A stretch of DNA of 64,000 nt from Kitasatospora azatica KCTC 9699 (GTDB lineage Bacteria; Actinomycetota; Actinomycetes; Streptomycetales; Streptomycetaceae). The stretch covers positions 248,001-312,000 of the forward strand of contig NZ_JQMO01000002.1 of the NCBI RefSeq assembly GCF_000744785.1. Reading direction: 5' to 3'. The notes below the pieces were generated by a model. That model did not search any database. It had not been told where the DNA came from and worked only from the letters and a program-made list of their open reading frames with translations. The position numbers and the translations under genes were made by a program. Position 1 is the first letter of the stretch. Each line of letters starts with the position of its first letter. Positions 45,601 through 53,589 of the stretch are shown here, piece after piece.

Positions 45601-48600
45601 ACCCGGATGACCGTCGACGTCACCACCGACCTGAAGGGCTTCGTCAACGGCGCGGGCCCGCTGGCCACCCGGGACGTCACCACCTTCGTCCGGGTGCCGC
45701 TGCACGAGGCCGACCGGTTCGAGGCGCTGATCAACCGGGAGACGGCCGGGCCCTACAGCAGCCACGCCTGGCAGACCGCCAACGCCCAGGTCCCGCGCGA
45801 CCGCGACCCACGGCCCGACGACCCGGTCGCGCTCCAGCAGTTGACCACCGCCGAGGCCCAGGTCAAGCACCCGCCGGCCTCGCTGGCGGCCAACCAGGGC
45901 ATCGGCTTCTCGGGGATCAGCAAGCTCTCCGGCGCCGAGCGGGTGATCCCGGAGATCGAGGAGACGCTCAAGCAGGTCGAGCACTCCCGGACCTGGGCGC
46001 CCGAGTGGTCGCCGTTGGAGAAGGCCTACCTGCGCCGCCAGTTGCTGGTCAAGTTCAGCCGCGAGGCGATGATCAACCGGGGTACCGCGCTGTTCCAGCC
46101 CGGCGGCGTCAAGGAGCGGCTGTACCGCCCGGTGGACGGCGGCACCGAGGTGATCACCATCCAGGTGAAGGCCGAGAAGACGGCCGTGCCGCCGGTGGCC
46201 GGGCGGGTGGAGCACACCAAACTGGAGCTGATGCCCGCCGGGTTCGCCGGGCACGGCGGCAGCGACGCGCTCTCCTCCACCATCAGCGGCGCGGTCAACG
46301 GCGGCTTCACCGGCGGGATCGGCGGCAGGACCGAGGACAACCTGCGCCAGTTCGGGCCGTCCGGCGAGGTCTCGTTCAGCTCCACCAAGTCCGCCGCGAC
46401 CGGCAGCAACACCTCCGGCTTCCAGCTGAAGGCGATGCTGTACAGCGGCCCGGCCCGGACCTTCGACTACAACGTGGAGTACGTGGTGAAGGTCGGGGTC
46501 AAGCACGTCGCGACCGTGACCCCCGGCGACTGGCCGAAGATGGCCTTCGACAAGGTCAAGTCGCTGGCCCGGCCCGCCGATCCGAACGCCGCCACGATCG
46601 TCACCGACCACGGCGAGCGCAGCCTGGCGTACCGGCTGAGCGGCAGCCCCGGCAACGAGCACCAGGTGCGGTTCGTGGTGCCGGAGGGCCTGGCCCGGGA
46701 CACGGCGGCGCCGAACCCCAACGCCGGTGCGCTGACCCGGCACGCGTACAACGTCCCCGCGCCGCAGCGGCCCACCCGGCAGAGCCCCGACTTCCTGTCC
46801 ACCGTGCGGCTGCCGGACATCCCGGCGCCGCTGAAGGCCGCGCACACGCCGCTGAACGGCGACGACCTGGTGATGGAGGCGATCGGCTCGCACCACCTGG
46901 AGGCCGAGGTGAACACGCTGCTGACCCAGGTCGGGATCAAGCCCGAGCACGCCGGTGACATCGCCTGGACCGCCACCGGCACCGAGATGCTCACCGGCGC
47001 GCAGGTCCGCGGCCCCTCGCCGATCACCGCCACGATGGTCCGGCAGGGGGTGATCAAGGACAAGAACACCGTCATCCGGATCGAGGGCTTCCCGCTGAAC
47101 GGCGCGCCCACCCCGCACAGCCTGCGGACCACCAAGATGGACGTGGCCGAGGGCGGCGCCAACGTCACGGGCACGCCGGGCGAGTCCAGTTCCAGCAAGT
47201 GGAAGGTGGGGGTCAGCTTCGGCACCCAGGCCGGCGCGAACCACGGCGACCAGAAGGTCTTCCCCGGTCTCGGCCGGCAGGGCGACATCGGCTCCCTGCC
47301 GAACCGGAGCACCTCGCACACCACCGGTCTCGGGCCGGTCTCCGGCCGACTCACCCAGGTGACCGAGAACTTCACCGAGCACAAGGCCGACATGCTCTAC
47401 CGGATCACCGTGGTCCGGCAGGACAAGAACATGTTCGGCTCCAGCACGCCCAAGGTGGCCGGCGGCCTGATCCAGGTCACCGACGGCCTGCACTACCTGC
47501 GCAGCGGCGACCCGCACGTCGACCCGCACGATCCGGCGATCCGCACCGCCGCCAACCCGGCGCCGCAGAACAAGCCGACCCTGATCCGCACCAGCGAGCC
47601 GGTGGCCCCCAGCGCCGTCAACCCGCCCACCCGGCGGCCCACCGACAAGGTCGTCCCGCACTTCCCCGCCACCCAGCACGACCTGAACGAGATCAACGCC
47701 GGCCGCCCCGGCAGGCAGCTGCCCACCGACCCGCTGGTCCCGCACGCCGCTTCCTCCGAGCGCCTGCTCGTGCCGCCCTCCAACACGCCGCGCCCCTTCG
47801 AGGTCACCGGCGACGGCAACCCGCTGCTGAGCAGCGTCCAGAGCCTGCTCCAGCACCACGCGCCCGGCACCCTGGAGGACTACTGGCAGGTCTACGACCT
47901 CGGCGGCGCCAAGGAGCAGCCGGTCCCGACCAAGCTGTCCACGCTGCTCAACCTCGGCTCGTCCGAGGCCCTGTTGGACACCATGCTCGGGCCCGGCCTG
48001 ATCCTGCACACCACCAAGAACAACTTCCTCAGCAACGACCGGACCTGGATGCTGCTGCGGGCCACCCGCGACCCCGAGAAGAAGGGCTACTACTACCTGG
48101 AGGACGTCCAGGGCGCCAACTCCGTGCGCTACCACTTCCGGCTCAACCAGGAGGCCGAAAGCCTGAGCAAGCCGCGCGGCGTGGAGTGGTCCAGCAGCGC
48201 GAGGATCGCCGAGACGCCGGAGCACGCCGGCCGCTTCGACTCGGCGGCGATCACCCCCGGCGGCTCGCTGGTGAAGTCGAGCAGCAAGGGCAGCTCGGTG
48301 AGCAAGGTCGACGCCAGCCGCAACACGCTCTTCGTCGGCGGGCCGGCCAGCCGCTACGCCGGCGAGCTGGGGATCGACATCGCGATCGTCAAGTCGAACA
48401 ACCCCTCGCGCCTGGTGAACACCCTCGGGCTCACCCTGCCCGACAAGATCTCGATGCTGCTGCAGAAGAAGCTCGACATGTCCAAGGCCGACGGCCACGC
48501 CCCGGTCACCCTCACCGAGCGGGTGCTGATACCCGATTCGCTGCAGAAGCCGGACATCGAGCCGTACCTCCCCGGTCCGACCCATGTCGCGGTCACCGAG

Positions 48601-51600
48601 GTCGCGCCCAACGCCCAGGTGAACGCCCTGGGCAACCGGCCGCTGCCGATCACCGGCAAGCAGTTGATGGACCGTCAGGTCTTCAACCTGGGCTTCGACC
48701 ACGACAAGCTCCAAGTCCTGGTGGACGAGGCGCTCAAGCGCCTGGCCGGCAACGTCCAACCGATCAACCACTCGGAGAACTTCGCCACCCAGCGGATCGT
48801 CAGCCACGGATCCCGCACCCGCGACGCCCTGTTCGCCATGCTCTCGCACCCGATGATGACCAACGAGCTGGAGTTCCTGGTCGACGACAAGGGCCTGGTC
48901 TCACCCCTGCTGGCCCGCGAGGGCGGTCTGTTCACCGACACCCACGCCAAGGTGACGATCAAGGTCGAGCCGTTCGACCCACGGATCGGCAACCACTTCG
49001 ACGGCGGACTGGAGTCCGTCTCCTACCACTTCAACGAGACCGGCCAGAACCGCTCCGGCGGCAACGGCTGGGGGCTCAACACCTCGGCCGGCTTCACCGA
49101 CAAGTCCGGCAGCCTCGACCCGAACCTGCCCGCCGACTCGCACGACGCGCAGAAGGAGACCGGAGCCCTCAACCTGGGCATGAACCAGAGCAACTCCAAG
49201 TCGAGCTTCGTGGTGCACAAGGACATGCCGCGCACCACCGCACGCAACCGGGACGTGCCCTGGCTGCGGGTGAAGAACGACGCGCTGGTGCGGATCAAGG
49301 TCGAGGCGCGCAACCAGCGCGGACCGATCGACCTGCCCGGCGGCACCACCGAGCTGGCCTTCCACGTCCGCAACGGCCTGGACCTCGCGTTCAGCCCCGA
49401 ACTCGCCCTGCAGATGCTGGACTCGCACGCGCTGCACGAGCACGGCACGCCCACCCCGTCCGGCGTCTTCATCCCGGCCAAGGGGCTCGGGCACTTCCCC
49501 GACGACGGCGCGCAGCAGCTGCAGGCCGCGTTCGCCTTCCCCAAGGTGGACAACGCCACCGTGGTGCACGTGCACAGCGACCCGGCGGCCCCCGGGAACT
49601 TCCTGGTCGGGAACCAGTCGCTGACCCCGCAGCAGTTCAACGACCAGGTGCTGCGCCACCAGAACCTCCCGGACGGGCACCTGCTGGTCTTGGTCGGCTG
49701 CGACCTCAACGTCCCCCTGGCCGACGGCCGCACTCCCGCGCAGATCATCGGGGCCGCCAACCCAGCGGTGCACCTGATCAGCGGGACCGGCGACGCGCAC
49801 AGCACGCCGAGCGGCTCGGCTCTCGCCGGGAGGTTCCAGTACGACGCCAACCACCGGTCACAGGCCGGCAGTTGGCAGCGCGGCGACTGGACGCTCCGGC
49901 CGGCCGGCGGCGGCCAGCCGGTCAGCCTGGGCCACGACCTCACCGGGGCGCTGAAGGACGGCCTCGGCGCGCACATCCCGGGCGCCAACTTCCCGGTGAC
50001 CGAGACCGGCAAGGCGCTGCCACCCACCAAGACGGTGACCTGGGGCGGCGGGGCGGCCAAGGACTTCCCGACGCTGAGCGCCGCTTCCCCGACGTCACAC
50101 CCGACGTCACACCCGACGACGGTGCCACAGATCACGGTCACTGACACGAGCGCGGCCCACCAGCCCGCCCGCGGTCACGTGCCACAGGAGACCGCCCCTC
50201 AGCACCCCGCCCCCACCACCGCGCATCCCGGTCGCACCTGGTTCCCGCGCGAGCACGCCACCCCGCTCCAGCAGACCGCCGCCCACGCCGTCCCCGGCGC
50301 CGACGGCTGGCACCTGCTCATCGGCCACGGCGAACCCGGCAAAATCGAGATCAACGGCCAACTCGTCGGGCTGGACGGAGTGTTGCCGCACGCATCCGGT
50401 GACAAGCAGGCCTTCATCACCTGCTACGCCGACGCCCCCGTCAACGGCGGCCCCTCGCTCGCCCACCAGGCCCACCTGGAGAGCGGCAAGCCCACCCTCG
50501 CCCCCACCCACGAGGCCATCGTCACCACCACCGGCGACGTCATCTCCGGCACCATGGGCATCGACACCAAGACCGGGCGACCCGTCGTCCAGCCCAAGGG
50601 CACCTGGACCCTCTACCAGGACGGCCAACGCCACACCCTGGACACCCCCTCCCTCAAGGAGGCCTGGCAGCAGCTGAGCGCCACCGTCAAGCCCGGCGGC
50701 CCGGCCCCCGCCGAGCCGGTCCCGTTCGTCCACGGGGTCAGCAGCGCGCAGCACGAGGGCCTCACCAACCACGGCTACGCCCCCGTCGAGCACCAGGGCT
50801 CCTTCTTCGACTCACTCAGCCACACGGCGTCCGACCAACTGGCCCGGCACTTCGGCGGCACGCCGCCCACCGAGCCGATGATCCGTCAGGCCATGCACGA
50901 CATGCTGCAGAGCGAGCTCACCAACCCCGAGTCCCAGTACACCCAGTACCTCGCCTCGCACCCGGACCCCGAGCAACTGCTCAACGACCTGCGCACCGGC
51001 GCGAACTGGCCGCCCCACCTGGTCGAGATCGCCCCCCACCTGGCCGCCGACACCTTCCGCCTCGACCTCGGCGTGGTCGGCTCCGACGGCCAGCCGCTCG
51101 CCGCCGGCCTGCGCGAGGACCTGCCCCGCACCGGGCACCCCGACGGCAGTCAGTTCCTGCTGGCCAAGGTCGACGGCGACCGCTTCCTGCCCACCGAGCG
51201 GCTGCCCGGCGCCGAGGGACCTCGCACCCCCTACCACGAGGCCGGGCACCTGCTGGCGGACCTCAAGCAGTCGGTGCACATCCCGGACATCCGGGAACTG
51301 GACTCCACCCCCGGGCCGCTGGGCGTGGACCTGTTCGGCCGGCTGCAGCCGCACGACGTGCCGGAGTTCATGGTCGACCCGAACACCGGCCGGCCCTACG
51401 ACTACGCGCACCTGACCCCTGACCAGTCCGCGCAGTTCCTGCACCAGATGGACATGCGCTTCGACGTGACCGCGGAGGAGATGGACCCGGCCTCCTTCCA
51501 GGTGGCGGAGGGCAGCCTGAGCGTCACCCACCACCGCACCGACCTCAAGTGGGCGCCCAACCCGGAGATCCCGCCGCTGAAGTCCGCGAAGGTGCAGATC

Positions 51601-53502
51601 CCGGGTCTGGTGCACGCGATCTGGTTCGGCGGCCCGCTGCGCGAACACGGGCCCTCGGCCGGCTTCTTCGCGCGCTTCGGCAACGCCGCCAGGAAGTTCG
51701 ACGGCCAGAGCGTCTTCGTGCTCTGGACCGACGTGCCGCGCAGCAGCCTGGAGGCGGTGCACGGCCTCTCCGAGCCCCCGGCGGACCAGCACCTCGCCGA
51801 CGTCTGGCACATGCGCAACTGGGCCGACGCCAACAACATCCGGCTGGTCAACGTCTTCGAGGTGTTCAACAAGGCCCGCCCGATGGGCCTGCACCAGGAG
51901 ATCCTGACCGAGCTGCAGAAGGCCACCGGCCCCGGCTGGGCGGCCGCCAGCGACGGGCTGCGGGTCGAGCTCGAGCGGGTCTTCGGCGGCGAGTACAGCG
52001 ACGGGGACAACACCATCGAGAACATGCTGGGCCTCGGCCAGGCCGCGCAGAGCGAGGCGGCGTTCGCCGCCCACGCGGACGGGAAGATCTTCGGCAACTC
52101 CGCCTTCGTCGCACCGCCGGACCACCCGTTCTTCGTGGCCACGCACGAGCGGTACGCCGCCAACTACCAGAAGACCCAGCCCGAGCTGTACGGCGAGACC
52201 GTGCTGCAGATGGACCCGAAGTTCTTCACCACCCCGCTCGGCCGCCCGCGCCGCAACTCCGTCATGCTGCGCACCGGGCCGGACGCGATCGTGCCGGTGG
52301 CGGCGAAGTTCGGCTGGTCGCCGGCCGCCAAGCTGCCGCGGATCACCGGCGTCAAGATGGGCACCGACGCGAGCTGGCTGGCCAAGGACAACCGGCCGCC
52401 CCGGGTCTGGACGAAGGCCGAAACCCTGGACCTGACCCAGCAGGTCGTGCACACCATGGTGCGCAGCCTCTACAACCGCAACGGCGATCTGAACCTGTTC
52501 CACGCAGCCGACGCGATCGCCCGGCACCCGCAGCCGAAACTGGTCTGGGAGGGCGCGATCAAGTTCCTGGCCTCGCGCGAGGACCTGCGCCCGCTGGTGC
52601 GCGGCGTCACGATGGAGGAGGTCCGGCCCGGCGACGAGCCCAACCGGGTCCTCGAACTGCCGCCGGTCGTGCACAAGTTCCTGCAGAAGCTGACCAACGA
52701 GCGGGCGCCGATCGGGAACGACCAGGGCTGGTGGCTGGGCGCCCAGTCGATCCCCGTGCACCTGCGCGGCAGCGTCGGCCCGGTGGTCGACATGTCCACC
52801 GGGGTCTGGTTCCCGCCCAAGGACGCGACCCCGCTGCAGAAGGCCGCCGCGCACGCCGTCCCCGGCTCCGAGGGCTGGCAGCTGCTGGTCGGCCACGGCG
52901 AACCCGGCCGGATCGAGCTCAACGGCCAACTCGTCGGCGCCGACACGGCCTTGACCCACATCCCGAACGCCCGGAAGCAGGCGTTCGTGGCCGGCTATGC
53001 GGCCGCCCCGGTCAACGGCGGCCCCTCGCTGGCCCACCAGGCCCACCAGGCCAGTGGAAAGCCCACCCTGGCCCCCACCCACGAGGCCATCGTCACCACC
53101 GACGGCGATGTCATCTCCGGCACCATGGGCATCGACAGCAGGACCGGCAAAGCCGTCGTCCGGCCCACCGGCACCTGGACCCTCTACGAGAACGGCCAGC
53201 CCCGCAGCATCAACAGTGCCTCCCTCAAGGAGACTTGGCAGCTGCTCGAGACCACCGTGAAGATCCACGGCCCGGCCCCCAGCGAACCGGTCGGCTTCGT
53301 CTTCGGCGTCAGCGGCGCGCAGCAGGGTGTACCAGCAGCCTTCCCCACCCTCACGCTCGGCGGTCCCGGCGACCCGCCACCGCTCCCCGAAATGTCCGAG
53401 GTACCCGAGCCGCCCACGCCGACCACCCCGCCCGAGTCCACACCGCCGCCGACCGGCCCGGCGCCCGGCAGCATCGCCGCGATCCTCACCGGACGGAAGT
53501 GA
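39634..53502 (+). CDS. Giant type VII substrate (4,622 aa) with TcdB-like glycosyltransferase and repeated His-Cys protease modules
   Basis: GTG start with CTGGAGG upstream. Residues 1-285: helical, membrane-prone ESX-type N-terminal domain (CpnT-like). 285-830: Pro/Thr-rich linkers. Three homologous modules follow at about 830-1010, 3531-3706 and 4389-4565, each with a GHGEPG and a downstream Cys segment: His863/Cys896 and His3565/Cys3597. Module 3 has His4421 but Gly at the Cys position. A related segment at 3303-3390 has HVHSDP and VGCD (Cys3356). Modules 1 and 2 are each followed by a second shared domain (DSFF...HLAAD). Residues about 3986-4336: a glycosyltransferase of the TcdA/TcdB type with Trp3997 (AIWFGG), Asp4107/Arg4110 (SDGLR) and Tyr4121-x-Asp4123-x-Asp4125. 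The 1,200-3,300 region is beta-rich and resembles the second giant. The C-terminus is GSIAAILTGRK. Toxin-like function is inferred. Confidence 0.85.
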   Translation: MSIQFPPELDWLATVAAGTFPKLDEDEVTALAGTTSVFAEDFGGLSGEVQIALAGAAGSVGGQGGGSFDAYIKNLTSNGPQVLSGMQRQLHDVADGLRETSLAVVTAKLQVIEMLCWLAGELLWAAAMAPFTGGASEAAVPAMVEATQSVLVSVGRGALSAILKGAANMAGMDALTQAIEIMKGDKSSFDFGEVLNAAGMGALAGALGVGFGMGGGKLFGKFGETFTGKVVNGVTVGTASNYLTQIISSAATGHLDTNYLGAVNGAFGGAFGAALHGHEGGPARGPGGPDGLPTDVLPKDLGKVPVPDAKSELTGPAAGFYAGGNLRDATGMPLWVQPNEHGSYLVHSLGDLGRESTGAPTEAPAPFPQEAFFFAVKDLPNTLILGTPEQVHIGANGEPVVAGGLGEHLDHVWQNVQQQLPAETPLPTQVLLTSHVSPVEYQGLQQFANTHGVEVLAPDGTVKPLLDGKGLVVERPPLDIPGGSGKPAEGGWQVISPTGAGAKAVQNATGGGAKAVQTATEVAPHPAVTEVVTGKPAVGAANTVSTTGEPVPSHLGETVPTKITPTEAFPARTTPTEAVPTQTTPAETRAPGSVPLRQEPSTTTELPKLPKLPTTVETATPTGKGLPEAQATRAPEHPATTELPVTTEQPATLSIGPQPQRRTVSFADLAPARSSTEPAHTPSEEPWHLPAKREALWQSYLSDLRRQTGGDHGTISPITLDHAEQWVYERVNHALDQAVAEYRGPKDLASMSAYLEGHENQALATAWHDLLGQLGVHTDQLAGSLHLPGGESLPPLPHASQPHASQPNNSQPHDSQPAPSQHSGPTVPLSTGVWFPREHPTPLQQTAAHAIPGAEGWQLLVGHGEPGRIEINGQLHGVDAVLPHLSDAEKQAIITCYAAAPVNGGPSLAHQAHLESGKPTLAPTHEAIVTTTGDVISGTMGIDTRTGRPVVQPKGTWTLYENGRPRTIDTPSLKEAWQQLDATVKVNGPAPAEAVGFVYGVSQAQHDGLARYGYGTVQGHVPNAHRPDSFFTALTDMATPHLTTHLGGRRPTEVRLRRALHEALQADLNGPDSRYTHFLAPNETPAQLLDDLRVPGRWSPQLGELAPHLAADVFHLDLGVVGANGMPEGVGHLFGPHRTGHPDGNPFLFVRVGDNHYLPTQRTPGGGPFTALPHPNEVHGLVQNGPAPSHWTRPLTPIEQQLVHQAAQDAVRHPQIELQVQEQTTVAHLQGVTGAFGDRLTVQGRNVRGLVEQALGGDATAVAQLDALERISHAHQQATGAPGPLNEVDHTIAIHTAVGRTNTPGVAYQDATTAARVHAYHELRDQLDDPSSLPPPPGGGIRSRIDSLSTATRRAMDTAGAAARAKVIAEARGAVPPLRLAPDTPPEARQAAETRHDQQLQAAENAVTVPGGRADQAERQARDAVLRQRAAGIYGNDQLDRLSWASLAQHQPQLVAQLERAGNTRARIVQHGIEAPVRGPASTAAEWRIRSGAARQEQLNADPPRQLPSGFGELDGAGTRQYPLGYRGRVMRLGDAWFGDDNAIATLVRNTVPPTVPATVRDAVKTAVTEQLTTLGSRAVAQRMLEDGLKFTVTVDGRQHEVTVGLDLGAVEHAHYVPKIDTLRGSQDAPSAQQTPIGQKHHGAVEGDHENIAGTRIGGSSSRSITVNGNITTHFGELPSKIFSATAEIGLTGDSNKSWSFGNDGVSATKRFLDVGGKESQFDFPAGTLTVEIKPAGTPGAGQQRSAKVPVRVGFPQELTPRQPDGGGPVLPHTPRGAGNPVLGITPGQLDGGGAPARNTADRVHKTLGTVMHIPESISGLGELRKDLVANLPSHTVTLGSDLHNGIQHWLSETNLLRNYGDMNTVGAMSTGFTTADGKATAHLNVKSQMLSAQRIGEDPVPMKEESQRWVNTNSSTSQGGGIGLTPIKGNFGYTIGDPSAAFGLNHSAGFGFNIGAKLSSTRTTNENTGAGEVRGLVYDGESRLYRLTTRMTVDVTTDLKGFVNGAGPLATRDVTTFVRVPLHEADRFEALINRETAGPYSSHAWQTANAQVPRDRDPRPDDPVALQQLTTAEAQVKHPPASLAANQGIGFSGISKLSGAERVIPEIEETLKQVEHSRTWAPEWSPLEKAYLRRQLLVKFSREAMINRGTALFQPGGVKERLYRPVDGGTEVITIQVKAEKTAVPPVAGRVEHTKLELMPAGFAGHGGSDALSSTISGAVNGGFTGGIGGRTEDNLRQFGPSGEVSFSSTKSAATGSNTSGFQLKAMLYSGPARTFDYNVEYVVKVGVKHVATVTPGDWPKMAFDKVKSLARPADPNAATIVTDHGERSLAYRLSGSPGNEHQVRFVVPEGLARDTAAPNPNAGALTRHAYNVPAPQRPTRQSPDFLSTVRLPDIPAPLKAAHTPLNGDDLVMEAIGSHHLEAEVNTLLTQVGIKPEHAGDIAWTATGTEMLTGAQVRGPSPITATMVRQGVIKDKNTVIRIEGFPLNGAPTPHSLRTTKMDVAEGGANVTGTPGESSSSKWKVGVSFGTQAGANHGDQKVFPGLGRQGDIGSLPNRSTSHTTGLGPVSGRLTQVTENFTEHKADMLYRITVVRQDKNMFGSSTPKVAGGLIQVTDGLHYLRSGDPHVDPHDPAIRTAANPAPQNKPTLIRTSEPVAPSAVNPPTRRPTDKVVPHFPATQHDLNEINAGRPGRQLPTDPLVPHAASSERLLVPPSNTPRPFEVTGDGNPLLSSVQSLLQHHAPGTLEDYWQVYDLGGAKEQPVPTKLSTLLNLGSSEALLDTMLGPGLILHTTKNNFLSNDRTWMLLRATRDPEKKGYYYLEDVQGANSVRYHFRLNQEAESLSKPRGVEWSSSARIAETPEHAGRFDSAAITPGGSLVKSSSKGSSVSKVDASRNTLFVGGPASRYAGELGIDIAIVKSNNPSRLVNTLGLTLPDKISMLLQKKLDMSKADGHAPVTLTERVLIPDSLQKPDIEPYLPGPTHVAVTEVAPNAQVNALGNRPLPITGKQLMDRQVFNLGFDHDKLQVLVDEALKRLAGNVQPINHSENFATQRIVSHGSRTRDALFAMLSHPMMTNELEFLVDDKGLVSPLLAREGGLFTDTHAKVTIKVEPFDPRIGNHFDGGLESVSYHFNETGQNRSGGNGWGLNTSAGFTDKSGSLDPNLPADSHDAQKETGALNLGMNQSNSKSSFVVHKDMPRTTARNRDVPWLRVKNDALVRIKVEARNQRGPIDLPGGTTELAFHVRNGLDLAFSPELALQMLDSHALHEHGTPTPSGVFIPAKGLGHFPDDGAQQLQAAFAFPKVDNATVVHVHSDPAAPGNFLVGNQSLTPQQFNDQVLRHQNLPDGHLLVLVGCDLNVPLADGRTPAQIIGAANPAVHLISGTGDAHSTPSGSALAGRFQYDANHRSQAGSWQRGDWTLRPAGGGQPVSLGHDLTGALKDGLGAHIPGANFPVTETGKALPPTKTVTWGGGAAKDFPTLSAASPTSHPTSHPTTVPQITVTDTSAAHQPARGHVPQETAPQHPAPTTAHPGRTWFPREHATPLQQTAAHAVPGADGWHLLIGHGEPGKIEINGQLVGLDGVLPHASGDKQAFITCYADAPVNGGPSLAHQAHLESGKPTLAPTHEAIVTTTGDVISGTMGIDTKTGRPVVQPKGTWTLYQDGQRHTLDTPSLKEAWQQLSATVKPGGPAPAEPVPFVHGVSSAQHEGLTNHGYAPVEHQGSFFDSLSHTASDQLARHFGGTPPTEPMIRQAMHDMLQSELTNPESQYTQYLASHPDPEQLLNDLRTGANWPPHLVEIAPHLAADTFRLDLGVVGSDGQPLAAGLREDLPRTGHPDGSQFLLAKVDGDRFLPTERLPGAEGPRTPYHEAGHLLADLKQSVHIPDIRELDSTPGPLGVDLFGRLQPHDVPEFMVDPNTGRPYDYAHLTPDQSAQFLHQMDMRFDVTAEEMDPASFQVAEGSLSVTHHRTDLKWAPNPEIPPLKSAKVQIPGLVHAIWFGGPLREHGPSAGFFARFGNAARKFDGQSVFVLWTDVPRSSLEAVHGLSEPPADQHLADVWHMRNWADANNIRLVNVFEVFNKARPMGLHQEILTELQKATGPGWAAASDGLRVELERVFGGEYSDGDNTIENMLGLGQAAQSEAAFAAHADGKIFGNSAFVAPPDHPFFVATHERYAANYQKTQPELYGETVLQMDPKFFTTPLGRPRRNSVMLRTGPDAIVPVAAKFGWSPAAKLPRITGVKMGTDASWLAKDNRPPRVWTKAETLDLTQQVVHTMVRSLYNRNGDLNLFHAADAIARHPQPKLVWEGAIKFLASREDLRPLVRGVTMEEVRPGDEPNRVLELPPVVHKFLQKLTNERAPIGNDQGWWLGAQSIPVHLRGSVGPVVDMSTGVWFPPKDATPLQKAAAHAVPGSEGWQLLVGHGEPGRIELNGQLVGADTALTHIPNARKQAFVAGYAAAPVNGGPSLAHQAHQASGKPTLAPTHEAIVTTDGDVISGTMGIDSRTGKAVVRPTGTWTLYENGQPRSINSASLKETWQLLETTVKIHGPAPSEPVGFVFGVSGAQQGVPAAFPTLTLGGPGDPPPLPEMSEVPEPPTPTTPPESTPPPTGPAPGSIAAILTGRK
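42121..42660 (+). repeat. Protease-like module, copy 1 (in giant gene 1)
   Basis: Encodes residues about 830-1010: TGVWFPREHPTPLQQ, LLVGHGEPGRIEINGQ (His863), AIITCYAAAPVNGG (Cys896), SGKPTLAPTHEAIVTTTGDV, GTWTLYENG. About 165 bases (from the GGCGGCCCCTCGCTC segment onward) are nearly identical to copy 2, including third codon positions. Confidence 0.85.
50224..50765 (+). repeat. Protease-like module, copy 2 (in giant gene 1)
   Basis: Encodes residues about 3531-3706: TWFPREHATPLQQ, LLIGHGEPGKIEINGQ (His3565), AFITCYADAPVNGG (Cys3597). Only about three substitutions separate it from copy 1 over some 165 bases. Confidence 0.85.
52797..53330 (+). repeat. Protease-like module, copy 3, Cys lost (in giant gene 1)
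   Basis: Encodes residues about 4389-4565: GVWFPPKDATPLQK, LLVGHGEPGRIELNGQ (His4421), AFVAGYAAAPVNGG. The Cys of copies 1 and 2 is Gly4454. More diverged at DNA level than copies 1 and 2. Confidence 0.85.
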
Positions 53503-53589
53503 CGCTACGGGCCGATCCCCTGAACCGTTTCCGCATCGCGCTCGTGCCCTGCTACGGAGGCTGACGAAAGCCGGTCAGGAGGCAGAGCG

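Noticed and set aside
42928..48849. A 1,973-codon open frame antisense to the first giant gene
   Set aside because: High-GC coding DNA opens the opposite frame; the sense protein has clear domains and codon bias, the antisense translation is Arg/Gly/Val-rich without motifs.
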